Source: CAZLYK01 sp964563495
Lineage (GTDB): Bacteria > Acidobacteriota > Blastocatellia > RBC074
Assembly: GCA_964563495.1 (NCBI GenBank)
Contig: CAZLYK010000086.1
Coordinates: forward strand, 1-21,345
DNA: 21,345 bases
Direction: 5' to 3'
In this document: piece after piece, positions 14,020-21,345 of the stretch
Layout of the letters: every line of letters begins with the position of its first letter
Position numbering within the stretch: position 1 is the stretch's first letter
Translations under genes and position numbers: made by a program
Notes under the pieces: model-generated
Seen by the model: only the letters and a program-made list of their open reading frames with translations
Told to the model about the DNA's origin: nothing
Databases searched by the model: none

Positions 14020-15741
14020 TCATCTTCCGGTCGCGCAGGTAAAGCCGCTTGCCCGCCAGTCGCCGAGCCACGGCTGTTGGTAAACCTCGCGGACGCGGTT
14101 GCCGAAGGCGTTGCTGCGCGGAGCGCCGTGCGGCTTCGAGCGGGCGAAGCCGATTTGATAGAGCGTGGCGAGAATGTCGGGGCGCGTCCGAATGCTCCAG
14201 TCGGGGTTCGCAGCTTCCCACTGCTTTTGATACAGCGCCAGAATGAGTGCGCAGGTTTCGAGGTTCGATTTCGGATCGAGGAGCATGCGTGCAACCGCGC
14301 GTCGCTCGGCAGGCACCGGAATCGGCGAGGTCATAGCGGTCTGCGCGGTGATCGGCGGCGTCCATCCATCGCCGACCGGCTCGACGTTGCGATATTCATA
14401 AAACGCCGGCCTGGGCAAAGTGTCCGGCGTGCGCCCCGTCGCCAGGACGCTGGCCGTCAGCGCGGTGCGAGGCTTGATCTGCGCCACGCCGATGGAAATA
14501 TCCAGTGCGAGATTGAGCATCGGATTCTCATCCGTGCCGAGTTCTTCCCAGCGCTCGCGCCACGGCCCACGGCGTTGCAGGTTCATGCCCCAGGCGCTGA
14601 TGAAGAAGCGCTCGATTGCGTCACGAAAGGGGGAGAGCTGGTCACGATGGGTCACGTAAACGATGGAGGCGATGAGCCGCGGATCTACGTCGTAGCGCGT
14701 GGCAGCAGCTTGAATGGACGCGCGCTGCTCGCTCACCAGCTTCCGCACATTCGCTTCTGATCGTCGGTGCGCGGCCAGCGCGAAGGTGACGAGCGCGACT
14801 CCGACCATGCCGGCGACGGCGACACGCGACGCGCGGTTCGTTAGGAGAAAGAAGCTGTGCGCCGACACCGATGTTGCTGTCGCGCGCAGATAGTCCCACA
14901 ACAGAACGGCTGGAATAAGATAAAGCGGGCTCAGTTGCAGGAGATAGAGCAGAAACGTGCTCAGCGGAGCCTTGTTCCGTTCCATTTCTTCCACCAGCAA
15001 CCAGGCATCCTTGACAATGTAGACGAGCAGGCAAACGAGCGAGGCCACGAGCAATGCGCGCAAGCCAAGACGCACGGCGCGCGCACGCGGATCAAACGCC
15101 GCCCCGCAGACCCTCAGTGTCCAGAACGCCGTCAGCAACACCCACGCACTGGTTGTCAGCGGGGTAAACCACCATTCCATGCCGGCCATACTGGCCAGAT
15201 TGGAAGGATGTAAAGGAAGTGCAGCCATGAAAATGGCGAGATAGAGCACGGGATTGAGCAAACCAAAAACGACTTCTACCGTGAGCCGCCCCGACCGGCG
15301 CAGAGAAACCGGTACTCTCGACCACACTTGCCGCCCTCGTGCGTGTCCGGCTACCACCCAAACCACTACCGCGAGCAGTAGCAGATCGCCGAGGAAAAAC
15401 GCCGGAATAAGCAGAAAGACAAAGCCGTAGACCGTAAATGCTCTGGCCAGCCAGACGCCGCTGATTTCCGGCTGCATCAGGATCAAGCTGATCAGCACCG
15501 CTATTGCCAGAGTTGCGAGGATGCCTTTGATCATAACGGTATGCAGTAATCCGTCTTTGTCGGGTGGAAACAGCGCCACCCGTGAGCAGCCCAGTGCGAA
15601 CCGCCAACGTGTGGACGGTTGTTGTAGCTGCGCCAATTCCGCCAGCATTGCCGCGCCCCATTCCCGACGCTCGACAGGCATGTGGCGCACCGCCGCTGCC
15701 AGCAACCTTTCTGGCAGTTCCGTAAAACAACGGACGTTCAT
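14020..15741 (-). CDS. Multi-pass membrane protein with degenerate lytic-transglycosylase-like domain
   Basis: 573 aa from ATG 15741. Residues 1-70 hold the cytoplasmic motif RREWGAAMLAELAQL...RWRFALGCSRVALF, seen in many acidobacterial and actinobacterial membrane proteins. Residues about 70-345 have eight or so membrane helices. The rest, after AAHRRSEANVRKLVSEQRAS, looks like an SLT-type fold: ATRYDVDPRLIASIVYVTHR and DISIGVAQIKPRTALTASVL. The catalytic Glu expected after the IASIV helix (usual pattern ..V-E-S..) is Thr-His here. The frame is open upstream to 15996, but that part overlaps padR and is not real. The start overlaps the padR stop by one base (TGATG). The last residues RASGFTCATGR look odd; a frameshift may have altered the tail. 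The convergent DinB gene ends 57 bp away. Confidence 0.8.
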   Translation of the reverse strand: MNVRCFTELPERLLAAAVRHMPVERREWGAAMLAELAQLQQPSTRWRFALGCSRVALFPPDKDGLLHTVMIKGILATLAIAVLISLILMQPEISGVWLARAFTVYGFVFLLIPAFFLGDLLLLAVVVWVVAGHARGRQVWSRVPVSLRRSGRLTVEVVFGLLNPVLYLAIFMAALPLHPSNLASMAGMEWWFTPLTTSAWVLLTAFWTLRVCGAAFDPRARAVRLGLRALLVASLVCLLVYIVKDAWLLVEEMERNKAPLSTFLLYLLQLSPLYLIPAVLLWDYLRATATSVSAHSFFLLTNRASRVAVAGMVGVALVTFALAAHRRSEANVRKLVSEQRASIQAAATRYDVDPRLIASIVYVTHRDQLSPFRDAIERFFISAWGMNLQRRGPWRERWEELGTDENPMLNLALDISIGVAQIKPRTALTASVLATGRTPDTLPRPAFYEYRNVEPVGDGWTPPITAQTAMTSPIPVPAERRAVARMLLDPKSNLETCALILALYQKQWEAANPDWSIRTRPDILATLYQIGFARSKPHGAPRSNAFGNRVREVYQQPWLGDWRASGFTCATGR

Positions 15742-16067
15742 CACGCGCCCTCCATGCGCGGGCGCAATCGCACACGCTTCGTTTTGGCCGCGAGCGCTTT
15801 TTTCTCGCCGAGTTCGCTCGCTAACTCGATCCCCGCTTCCGTCAAACGATACAAATGGCGCGGCGGACGCCCGACAGGGATTTCCGTTTCCCACATTGTC
15901 TCCAGCCAGCCGCGATCCGCCAGCCTGATCAGGATCGGATACATCGAACCCGCTTTGAGCCCCGTTTGCCGGCACAATTCGTAGCCGTGCCGCCACGCGG
16001 TCGGATCCTCCGCCAGCGCGAGCAGCACGGTCGTGGTTTGTTCGGATGGCGGTCGGTCGCGCTTCAT
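15741..16067 (-). CDS. PadR-family transcriptional regulator
   Basis: A 108-aa winged-helix repressor. The DNA-binding part includes TVLLALAEDPTAWRHGYELC, RQTGLKAGSMYPILIRLADR and GWLETMWE, then the wing GRPPRHLYRLTEAG, all typical of PadR. The C-terminal dimer helix is short, as in PadR subfamily 2. The ATG at 16067 has weak AAGG before it. It is the first gene of an operon with the membrane protein that follows with one-base overlap, which it probably represses; such PadR plus membrane-protein pairs are common in Acidobacteriota. A perfect palindrome 14 bp upstream is the probable autoregulatory operator. Confidence 0.93.
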   Translation of the reverse strand: MKRDRPPSEQTTTVLLALAEDPTAWRHGYELCRQTGLKAGSMYPILIRLADRGWLETMWETEIPVGRPPRHLYRLTEAGIELASELGEKKALAAKTKRVRLRPRMEGA

Positions 16068-16080
16068 GGCCTTAACTCTA

Positions 16081-16090
16081 TCTAGCTAGA
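16081..16090. promoter_or_regulatory. Candidate PadR operator TCTAGCTAGA
   Basis: A perfect 10-bp palindrome 14 bp upstream of the padR start. On the minus strand TAGATAG overlaps it and could be part of a -10 element, so a PadR dimer here would block transcription. TAG-rich palindromes are usual upstream of acidobacterial padR genes. Confidence 0.6.
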
Positions 16091-16550
16091 CTTAGACTGT
16101 CAAGCGGTCATCTCGCCGGCGCGGAACTATTTTTCAGAGGCGACGGCAAATTTATGGGGTCAAACCTGGAAGGCAGGATTGAGATTCGATAACGACATTC
16201 GCGCGCTGGAGCGCAGCTCTCGTCCGAGTGTTTGCATAAATTCTCCCCAGGTTATTTTAAGGAAGAAAATAGACGGGATTAAACAGGATCAAAGACAAGG
16301 CAGAACAATACCCCGTTAGATCCCGCCAACAGATTTGTTCCGAAAACACCCGGCGCAAAATTCTGTGACAATTCACGAAAGCGAAGCGTCTTGATATATA
16401 GCGCAGGAGTTTTTAGTGGGCCTTTCAGCCACTAGTCACATTCGGCGCAGGCGCCAGGACACGGGCTGGTCACGTTACATCGCGGGCGAGAAGCCTTAAT
16501 CGGCGCAGCGCCGCTTCCACTCCAGGACCGCTCAGGAAAGGATTAAACGG
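16091..16550. other. Gap upstream of VWFA gene
   Basis: No gene. It holds repeat copy D (16263-16327), GGCGC-AG-GCGCC symmetry at 16444-16455 and a similar GGCGCAGCGCC near 16502. AGGAAAGG before ATG 16551 is the ribosome site. No promoter is placed with confidence. Confidence 0.5.
16263..16327. repeat. Dispersed palindromic repeat, copy D (shortened)
   Basis: AAGAAAATAGAC then GGGATTAAACAGGAT match copy A exactly, except that about 20 bp of A (AGGATTAACAGGATTTTCAC) is missing between them. The following segment CAAAGACAAGGCAGAACAAT, then CCCCGTTAGATCCCG, matches the loop of copy B and the reverse complement of the loop of copy A. Confidence 0.75.
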
Positions 16551-18767
16551 ATGAGAACGATCGGCTTGCTGAGTTTGATCATCCTGCTTTTTTGGCCACA
16601 GTCGAATTCCGAATTCGCTCAGCAGGCGCCCGCGGCGCAGAATCCGCAGCCGCAACCGCCTCTCGCGCCCCAGACAAATCAGGATGTGGTCCGCATCAAC
16701 ACGCAACTCGTCCAGGTGGACGCGGTTGTCACCGACAAGAAGGGCAGACACGTCGAGGATTTGACCGAAGCCGATTTCGAGTTGTTGGTGGACGGCAAGA
16801 AGCAGACGCTCACCCATTTCTACCAGATCAGCCTGCCGGCCGTGAAACGCGACGCTCCGGCCAAAACGAACGCCGACCCGCGTCTCGCGCCGGAGTCCAT
16901 GCCGACTCGACAGATTGCGCCGGCAGAGGTGAGGCGAACCATCGCTTTCATCGTCGACGATCTGGGACTGACCTTTCAGAGCATGGCGCTCGCCCGCGAG
17001 ACGCTCAAATCGTTCGTCAAAGAACAGATGCAGGAAGGCGATCTGGTCGCCATCATCCGCACCGGCCACGGGCTGGGGATGCTGGAACAGTTCACCAGCG
17101 ACAAACGCATCCTTTACACCGCGATTGAGAAGTTGATGTGGAATCCACTCAGCCGCGACATGATGCCGACATTTGACGACACCACCGGGGCCGACGAGAT
17201 GAGCGAGGCGGAGGCCGGGCAACAGGCCGAAGAGCAGGCGGTCATGGATAATTTTGAAGAGTTCCGCGAAACCAGCTTTACCACAGGCACGCTCGGCGCG
17301 ACCCATTTCGTCGTGCGCAGTTTACGCGGATTGCCCGGACGGAAGACCGTCATTCTGCTCTCGGACGGTTTCCGTATTAACAGCCGGAATAACAACGACA
17401 ACAGCACCGAGCAGGTCTTGCAGGCCTTGCGGAGCCTGATCGAGCAGGCCAACCGGTCGAGCGTCGTCATCTACACGATGGACGCGAAGGGATTGCAACC
17501 CTACATGCCCGGCGCAAACGTCGGAGGCAGACCCAGCGCGAGGGCGCACGCGGACGCTTTGCAAACCGCGCAGGAGGCGCTGGAAGGACCGGTTTTCCTG
17601 GCGCAAGAGACCGGCGGTTTTGCCGTCTTCAACACCAACGACCTGAACATAGGCATCGCCGAGGCGCTCTACGATCAACAGAGTTACTACCTGCTCGGCT
17701 TCGATCCCGAAGACGAAAAGTTCGACCGGCGCCATCACTCGATCAAGCTCAAGGTCAACCGGCCGGGGCTGAAAGTTCGGACACGATCGGGTTTCTTCGG
17801 CGTCGACGAAAGCGAACGTGAAAGAGATCTGCGCGAGCAGCCCAAGACGCGCGGACAGCAGATTCTTTCGGCGTTGCTCTCGCCGCTCGGCGCGCACGAT
17901 CTGTCGCTGCGGATGACGCCCTATTTCTTCAATTCAAGCAAGGAAGGCCCTCTCGTCCGTACGCTCTTCCACATTGACTGCTCGAAGCTGGGTTTCAAGG
18001 ATGGCCCCGAGGGCCAGAAGCAGACCAATCTGGAACTGGCCGCATTCGTCTTCGATGAAGAAGGGGCACCGGTTGACCTGGCCGTGCGCCGCCTCGCAAT
18101 CAACCTCGATGAAAAACGGTACCGCCAGGCAATGGCTGAAGGCCTGGCGTATCGCGCCGATTTTCAACTCAAGAAGCCCGGTGCGTTTCAATTCCGCGCC
18201 GTGCTGCGAGACGCTGAGACGGGCCGCGTCGGTTCGGCCAGCCAATTCATTCCGGCGCCCGATCTGAACAAGAATCAGTTGGCGCTTTCCGGCCTGGTCT
18301 TGACGACGCCCAGGGCCGCTCCGACAACAGGCGATATCATCTCAGGCGACAAAACGGCCGCAGCCGTCGCCGCCAACGCCTCGCTCGAGCGCGAGGGGAA
18401 AGAAACCGGCGGAAGTTCGCCATCCGGCGATCTGCAAGCGACGGCTTACGTCAGAAGGTTTCCGCGAACCGGCTGGATTCAATACGGTGCAGCCGTTTAC
18501 AATGCGACCGCCGATAAAAAGAGCGGACGCCCGCAAATCACCGTGCAGGCTGAAATCTACCGTGATGGCAAACCGGCGCACCAGTTTCCTGTCCGCTCTC
18601 TGGAATTTTCGCCCGGCGCGAACCCGAAACGCTTCGATTATGTCGGTTATCTGCGGCTGAACGGCTTTCCGGCGGGCGATTACCTGCTGCGCCTGATCGT
18701 CACAGACAAGCTGGCGAAGAAGAAATTCGCCCGCGCCGAGCAATGGATGGATTTCAGCGTGAAATGA
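16551..18767 (+). CDS. Secreted VWFA-related protein (acidobacterial type)
   Basis: 738 aa with a signal peptide (MRTIGLLSLIILLFWPQSNS) and a Pro/Gln-rich linker. Residues about 45-95 have the family lead-in VRINTQLVQVDAVVTDKKGR, HVEDLTEADFELLVDGKKQT. The von Willebrand A fold follows: RTIAFIVDDLGLTFQSMALA (near 130), GDLVAIIRTGHG, RKTVILLSDGFRI (near 267) and YYLLGFDPEDEKFDRRHHSI. This matches the acidobacterial VWFA-related domain family (TIGR03436). The classical metal site DxSxS reads DDLGLT, as is common in this family. The last 350 residues are beta-rich with no recognised domain (VRTRSGFFGV, then a long tail). Probably periplasmic or surface-located, binding a protein partner; the role is unknown. 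It is a single-gene unit with no clear terminator. Confidence 0.92.
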   Translation: MRTIGLLSLIILLFWPQSNSEFAQQAPAAQNPQPQPPLAPQTNQDVVRINTQLVQVDAVVTDKKGRHVEDLTEADFELLVDGKKQTLTHFYQISLPAVKRDAPAKTNADPRLAPESMPTRQIAPAEVRRTIAFIVDDLGLTFQSMALARETLKSFVKEQMQEGDLVAIIRTGHGLGMLEQFTSDKRILYTAIEKLMWNPLSRDMMPTFDDTTGADEMSEAEAGQQAEEQAVMDNFEEFRETSFTTGTLGATHFVVRSLRGLPGRKTVILLSDGFRINSRNNNDNSTEQVLQALRSLIEQANRSSVVIYTMDAKGLQPYMPGANVGGRPSARAHADALQTAQEALEGPVFLAQETGGFAVFNTNDLNIGIAEALYDQQSYYLLGFDPEDEKFDRRHHSIKLKVNRPGLKVRTRSGFFGVDESERERDLREQPKTRGQQILSALLSPLGAHDLSLRMTPYFFNSSKEGPLVRTLFHIDCSKLGFKDGPEGQKQTNLELAAFVFDEEGAPVDLAVRRLAINLDEKRYRQAMAEGLAYRADFQLKKPGAFQFRAVLRDAETGRVGSASQFIPAPDLNKNQLALSGLVLTTPRAAPTTGDIISGDKTAAAVAANASLEREGKETGGSSPSGDLQATAYVRRFPRTGWIQYGAAVYNATADKKSGRPQITVQAEIYRDGKPAHQFPVRSLEFSPGANPKRFDYVGYLRLNGFPAGDYLLRLIVTDKLAKKKFARAEQWMDFSVK

Positions 18768-18883
18768 CATGTCGCTCCCAGACGCGGTGAAGTCAAATCT
18801 CAAATTCGCACCCGTATTTGGCGCTTTCGCGTCAACAGTCAGGTGAAGCCGGTTCATCCCGCAGATGCTTTCCGCTATCAAAT

Positions 18884-19175
18884 GAAAATGGAGCGAAACT
18901 GGCGGAAACCGGCATCTCCGGCGCGGCCATCGCGGTGGTGAGCGGCGACCGAGCGGTCTTCGCCAAAGGATTCAGCGTTGCCAGCGTTGAGGCCGAAACC
19001 CTCGTCACACCCGATACGCTTTTTCAGATCGGTTCGATGACCAAGACCTTCACGGCTGCTGCGCCGGTCACGCTGGCGGAAGAACGTCTCCTGAATCTCG
19101 ATCAGCCCATTGGCAGCTACGTCATGGGTCTCAGTCCGAAGCTGGCGCAAGTCACGGCGCATCAATTACTCAGTA
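18884..19175 (+). pseudogene. Serine beta-lactamase-family gene remnant
   Basis: The frame reads AETGISGAAIAVVSGDRAVF, AKGFSVASVEAETLVTPDTL, FQIGSMTKTFTAAAPVTLAE and IGSYVMGLSPKLAQVTAHQL-LS. This is the N-terminal quarter of class C beta-lactamase/esterase-family proteins, including the catalytic SxxK as SMTK. The signal peptide and first strand are missing at the left. At the right, homology stops at LLS, where the family continues HTSGL, and the frame runs into unrelated DNA (MAKPPTTLP) and ends at 19204. About 95 of more than 350 residues remain, so it cannot be active. The break lies at the stop codon of the neighbouring racemase gene. Confidence 0.85.
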
Positions 19176-19904
19176 TGGCGAAACCGCCAACCACCCTGCC
19201 TTGATCGTGATCGGCAGCTCGTTCACCGCTGTGCGAACCGCGTATTTCGCCAACAGTCGCGTTGAATCAAGCGCGGGCAGCGGCGAGTTGGCCGTCGTGA
19301 CAATCAGCGGGATTTCGGTGCAGCCCAGAATGACGCATTCAGCCCCCTGCGACTTCAGTTCATCAATCGCCTGTAAGAATAGCTCCGTGGTCTGCGCCCG
19401 GAAAATTCCTTGGCAGAGTTCGTCAAAGATTGCGGCGTTCAATCGCTCCCGCATTGACTCGTCGGGAATCAGGCGCTCCAGGCCGCGTTTCTTCAGCGCT
19501 TCGGCATAGACAGGCCCGGTCATCGTCCACCTGGTTCCCAGCAGCCCTACTCGCCTCCATCCGTGAGTGGTGATCTCGTGGCAGACTACTTCTCCGATGT
19601 GCAAGCCCGGCAGCGGCAGGTCGGCGGCGAGCTGTTCCAAGACGATGTGGGCGGTATTGTCCGGGCAAATATAGAAATCCGCCCCAGCGTCCGCGACCTG
19701 TCTCACACCCTGAGAGAGAAATCGCGCAACGGCCGGGTAATCATCTGTCTGCCAGCCCGGCAGGCTCAGCCCCATCGGGACGGCGCTGACGACGATGGTC
19801 GGGTGCATGTGCGGGCCCAGGCGCATGGCTCCTTCTCTGCATGCGGTCAGAAAACAAAGGGCCCCGCCTTCTGCGCTGTGCGCGACAATTCCAATGGTCT
19901 TCAT
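19170..19904 (-). CDS. Aspartate/glutamate racemase-family protein
   Basis: 244 aa of the cofactor-independent Asp/Glu/hydantoin racemase fold. The two catalytic Cys are Cys80 (YICPDNTAH) and Cys195 (VILGCTEIPLI). MKTIGIVAHSAEGGALCFLT and GVRQVADAGADF also fit. It should interconvert L and D forms of an amino acid such as aspartate; the substrate is not certain. The ATG at 19904 has GAGGAG 12 nt upstream. Usual members end soon after the DSTRLLAKYAVRTAV helix; here 19 more residues (NELPITIKAGWLAVSPY at the end) follow and the TGA lies inside beta-lactamase-derived DNA, so the 3' end was remade by a rearrangement. The fold is complete and activity is plausible. Confidence 0.88.
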   Translation of the reverse strand: MKTIGIVAHSAEGGALCFLTACREGAMRLGPHMHPTIVVSAVPMGLSLPGWQTDDYPAVARFLSQGVRQVADAGADFYICPDNTAHIVLEQLAADLPLPGLHIGEVVCHEITTHGWRRVGLLGTRWTMTGPVYAEALKKRGLERLIPDESMRERLNAAIFDELCQGIFRAQTTELFLQAIDELKSQGAECVILGCTEIPLIVTTANSPLPALDSTRLLAKYAVRTAVNELPITIKAGWLAVSPY

Positions 19905-20007
19905 TTATTCGCGTTGCTCCTCAAAGAGGTAATTCCTCGTTCTGTCTCCGAGTCAAACTCGCAAATACACTCGATCTGGAAAACAGTATAATCAATAAGA
20001 TAAAATG

Positions 20008-20084
20008 ACGCCCAGACGTACTCGCGGGGCTTTCTACCGCACTGATATCTTTTGCTTATGCGACAACCCCGCGTCATCGGGCGT
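20008..20084. repeat. Two-part inverted repeat spanning the sulfatase start
   Basis: ACGCCC (20008-20013) and CGCGGGG (20023-20029) are matched in reverse order by CCCCGCG (20067-20073) and GGGCGT (20079-20084). Folded, it would bury the ATG at 20058 in the loop. It may regulate translation, or be an assembly product, since it abuts the gap. Confidence 0.45.
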
Positions 20085-21345
20085 ACTTACAAAGAATCAA
20101 AACCCGCCTGGGAGCCGNNNNNNNNNNNNNNNNNNNNNNNNNNNNNNNNNNNNNNNNNNNNNNNNNNNNNNNNNNNNNNNNNNNNNNNNNNNNNNNNNNN
20201 NNNNNNNNNNNNNNNNNACAACCCCGCGTCATCGGGCGTACTTACAAAGAATCAAAACCCGCCTGGGAGCCGTTGCCGCAGGCGCCGCGCGGCGCACCGA
20301 ACGTGATTTACCTCGTGCTGGACGACGTCGGTTATGCGCAACTCGGTTGCTACGGTTCGGAAATTCAGACGCCGAATCTGGACAAGCTGGCGGCGAACGG
20401 ACTGCGCTACACCAACTTTCATACGACGGCGTTGTGTTCGCCTTCGCGCGCGGCGTTGCTGACCGGGCATAATCACCACAGCAATCATCTGGGCGTGATC
20501 GCCGAATACGCGACCGGCTATCCGGGCTACGACGGGCGCATCCCGAAGAGTCACGCGACTGTCGCCGAGATGCTGAAGCAAACCGGCTACAGCACGTTTT
20601 ATGTCGGCAAGTGGCATCTGACGAATTTCGACGAGTACAGCAACTCAGGGCCGTTCGAGCGCTGGCCGCTGGGCATGGGCTTCGAGCGGTTTTATGGTTT
20701 TGTCGGCGGCGAGACGAACCAATGGTTCCCGCATTTGGCGTCGGATAATCAAAACATCGAGCGCCCGCTCAAACCCAGCTATCATCTGACCGAAGACCTG
20801 ACAGACCAGGTCATACGCTTGATCACCGAGCAAAAACAGGTCAACGCCGACAAGCCGTTTTTCCTGAATCTCGCCTACGGCGCGGGGCACGCGCCGCTGC
20901 ACGTGCATAAGAAATACATCGAGATGTACAAAGGCAAATTCGACAAGGGCTGGGACAAGGTGCGCGAAGAAACATTGGCACGGCAAAAGCGACTGGGCAT
21001 CGTTCCGGCAAACACATTGTTGCCGCCGCGAAATCCCGACATCAAAGCATGGGATGAATTGACGGCGGATCAGCGCCGTCTCTACGCGCGCTTTCAAGAA
21101 GTCTTCGCCGGTTTCCTGACGCATGCGGACGAAAACATCGGGCGCCTGATCGCCTTTCTGGAAGAGATCGGGCAACTGGACAACACGATCTTTATCGTCG
21201 TTTCGGACAACGGCGCGAGTCAGGAAGGCCGTTTGACCGGCTCCTTCAACGAAGGGCTCTATTTCAATCAGATCCCCGACGACGAAGCGCTGAACTTGAA
21301 GCTGATCGATGAAATGGGCGGCCCGCTGACCTATCCGCATTACCC
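20058..21345 (+). CDS. Arylsulfatase (type I, formylglycine), 5' part, interrupted by scaffold gap
   Basis: Sulfate-ester hydrolase. The first 20 codons from ATG 20058 read MRQPRVIGRTYKESKPAWEP. After the gap the frame resumes at 20273 with LPQAPRGAPNVIYLVLDDVG. Merging the two identical 55-bp gap flanks restores one continuous frame; as printed the frames differ. Metal ligands appear in LDDVGY and SDNGAS. The catalytic Cys to be converted to formylglycine is in ALCSPSRAALLTG (CxPSR). VGKWHL and the HAPLH segment also fit. The end QEGRLTGSFNEGLYFNQIPD, then MGGPLTYPHY, matches large arylsulfatases of about 750-800 aa, so about half is past the window edge. No signal peptide is seen at this start and no ribosome site is clear. 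Confidence 0.9.
20063..20117 (+). repeat. 55-bp direct repeat, left gap flank
   Basis: Identical to 20218-20272 and abutting the N run. It is almost certainly the shared end of two contigs. Confidence 0.95.
20118..20217. other. 100-N scaffold gap
   Basis: Exactly 100 N, a placeholder length. Identical 55-bp flanks indicate that the contigs overlap and the real gap is probably zero or negative. Confidence 0.97.
20218..20272 (+). repeat. 55-bp direct repeat, right gap flank
   Basis: Identical to 20063-20117; codes the same residues (QPRVIGRTYKESKPAWEP) of the sulfatase. Confidence 0.95.

Noticed and set aside
15742..15996. 85-codon N-terminal extension of the membrane protein
   Set aside because: It overlaps padR in another frame and has non-protein-like composition; ATG 15741 with the TGATG overlap is the better start.
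20005..20472. 155-codon open frame running through the N gap
   Set aside because: It exists only because N codons are read as X; the real frame is that of the sulfatase.
20645..21340. 231-codon minus-strand open frame
   Set aside because: Antisense shadow of the sulfatase, which has CSPSR and metal-ligand motifs on the plus strand.
1..21345. tRNA, rRNA, riboswitch or CRISPR loci
   Set aside because: None was recognised by eye on either strand; a covariance-model scan would be needed to exclude small RNAs.

Overview
The window looks like a chromosomal stretch of an Acidobacteriota genome (Blastocatellia-like is my guess), probably from a metagenome assembly. Three things point there: a carboxypeptidase-regulatory-domain TonB receptor of the Oar-like kind, a VWFA-related protein of the type abundant in Acidobacteriota, and a PadR regulator coupled to a large membrane protein. 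The 100-N gap flanked by identical 55-base ends is typical of an unmerged short-read scaffold join. No rRNA, tRNA, CRISPR array, intact transposase or phage module was seen.

Layout. 1-3650: a minus-strand pair, a 102-aa NQ-heptad coiled-coil protein followed by a 996-aa TonB-dependent receptor, bracketed by two members of one palindromic repeat family. 3834-5210: ywbE (minus) divergent from a radical SAM/SPASM-like protein (plus). 5563-6749: an RRM RNA-binding protein with a strong terminator, then a Cys-rich small protein coupled by an ATGA overlap to a HEAT-repeat protein. 6750-7605: a gene-free 'graveyard' with a Crp/Fnr-family remnant, a repeat half-site, a perfect 10-bp hairpin and a 195-bp MITE-like element carrying two inverted REP-like hairpins. 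7606-9265: acyl-CoA desaturase-type membrane desaturase, then a BON-LysM protein. 9331-11826: family-4 uracil-DNA glycosylase (minus), PPOx-type flavin protein (plus), and a HAD phosphatase / small membrane protein pair (minus, 8-bp overlap). 12256-13962: alginate-lyase-like domain fused in frame to a DinB domain. 14020-16067: PadR regulator and its 1-bp-overlapping membrane partner with a degenerate transglycosylase-like domain. 16551-18767: VWFA-related secreted protein. 18884-19175: remnant of a serine beta-lactamase-family gene. 19170-19904: Asp/Glu racemase-family protein whose stop codon lies in the remnant DNA. 20058-end: type I arylsulfatase interrupted by the scaffold gap and cut by the window edge.

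There is no single large pathway. Most genes are one- or two-gene units for envelope and nutrient functions (TonB receptor, alginate lyase-like, sulfatase, LysM, desaturase), nucleic-acid functions (RRM, UDG, YwbE) and regulation (PadR). The most unusual elements are the NQ-repeat coiled coil, the interrelated palindromic repeats, the MITE-like element, the alginate-lyase/DinB fusion, and catalytic-residue changes in the UDG and in the transglycosylase-like domain. All functional calls come from reading motifs by eye; no database search was run.
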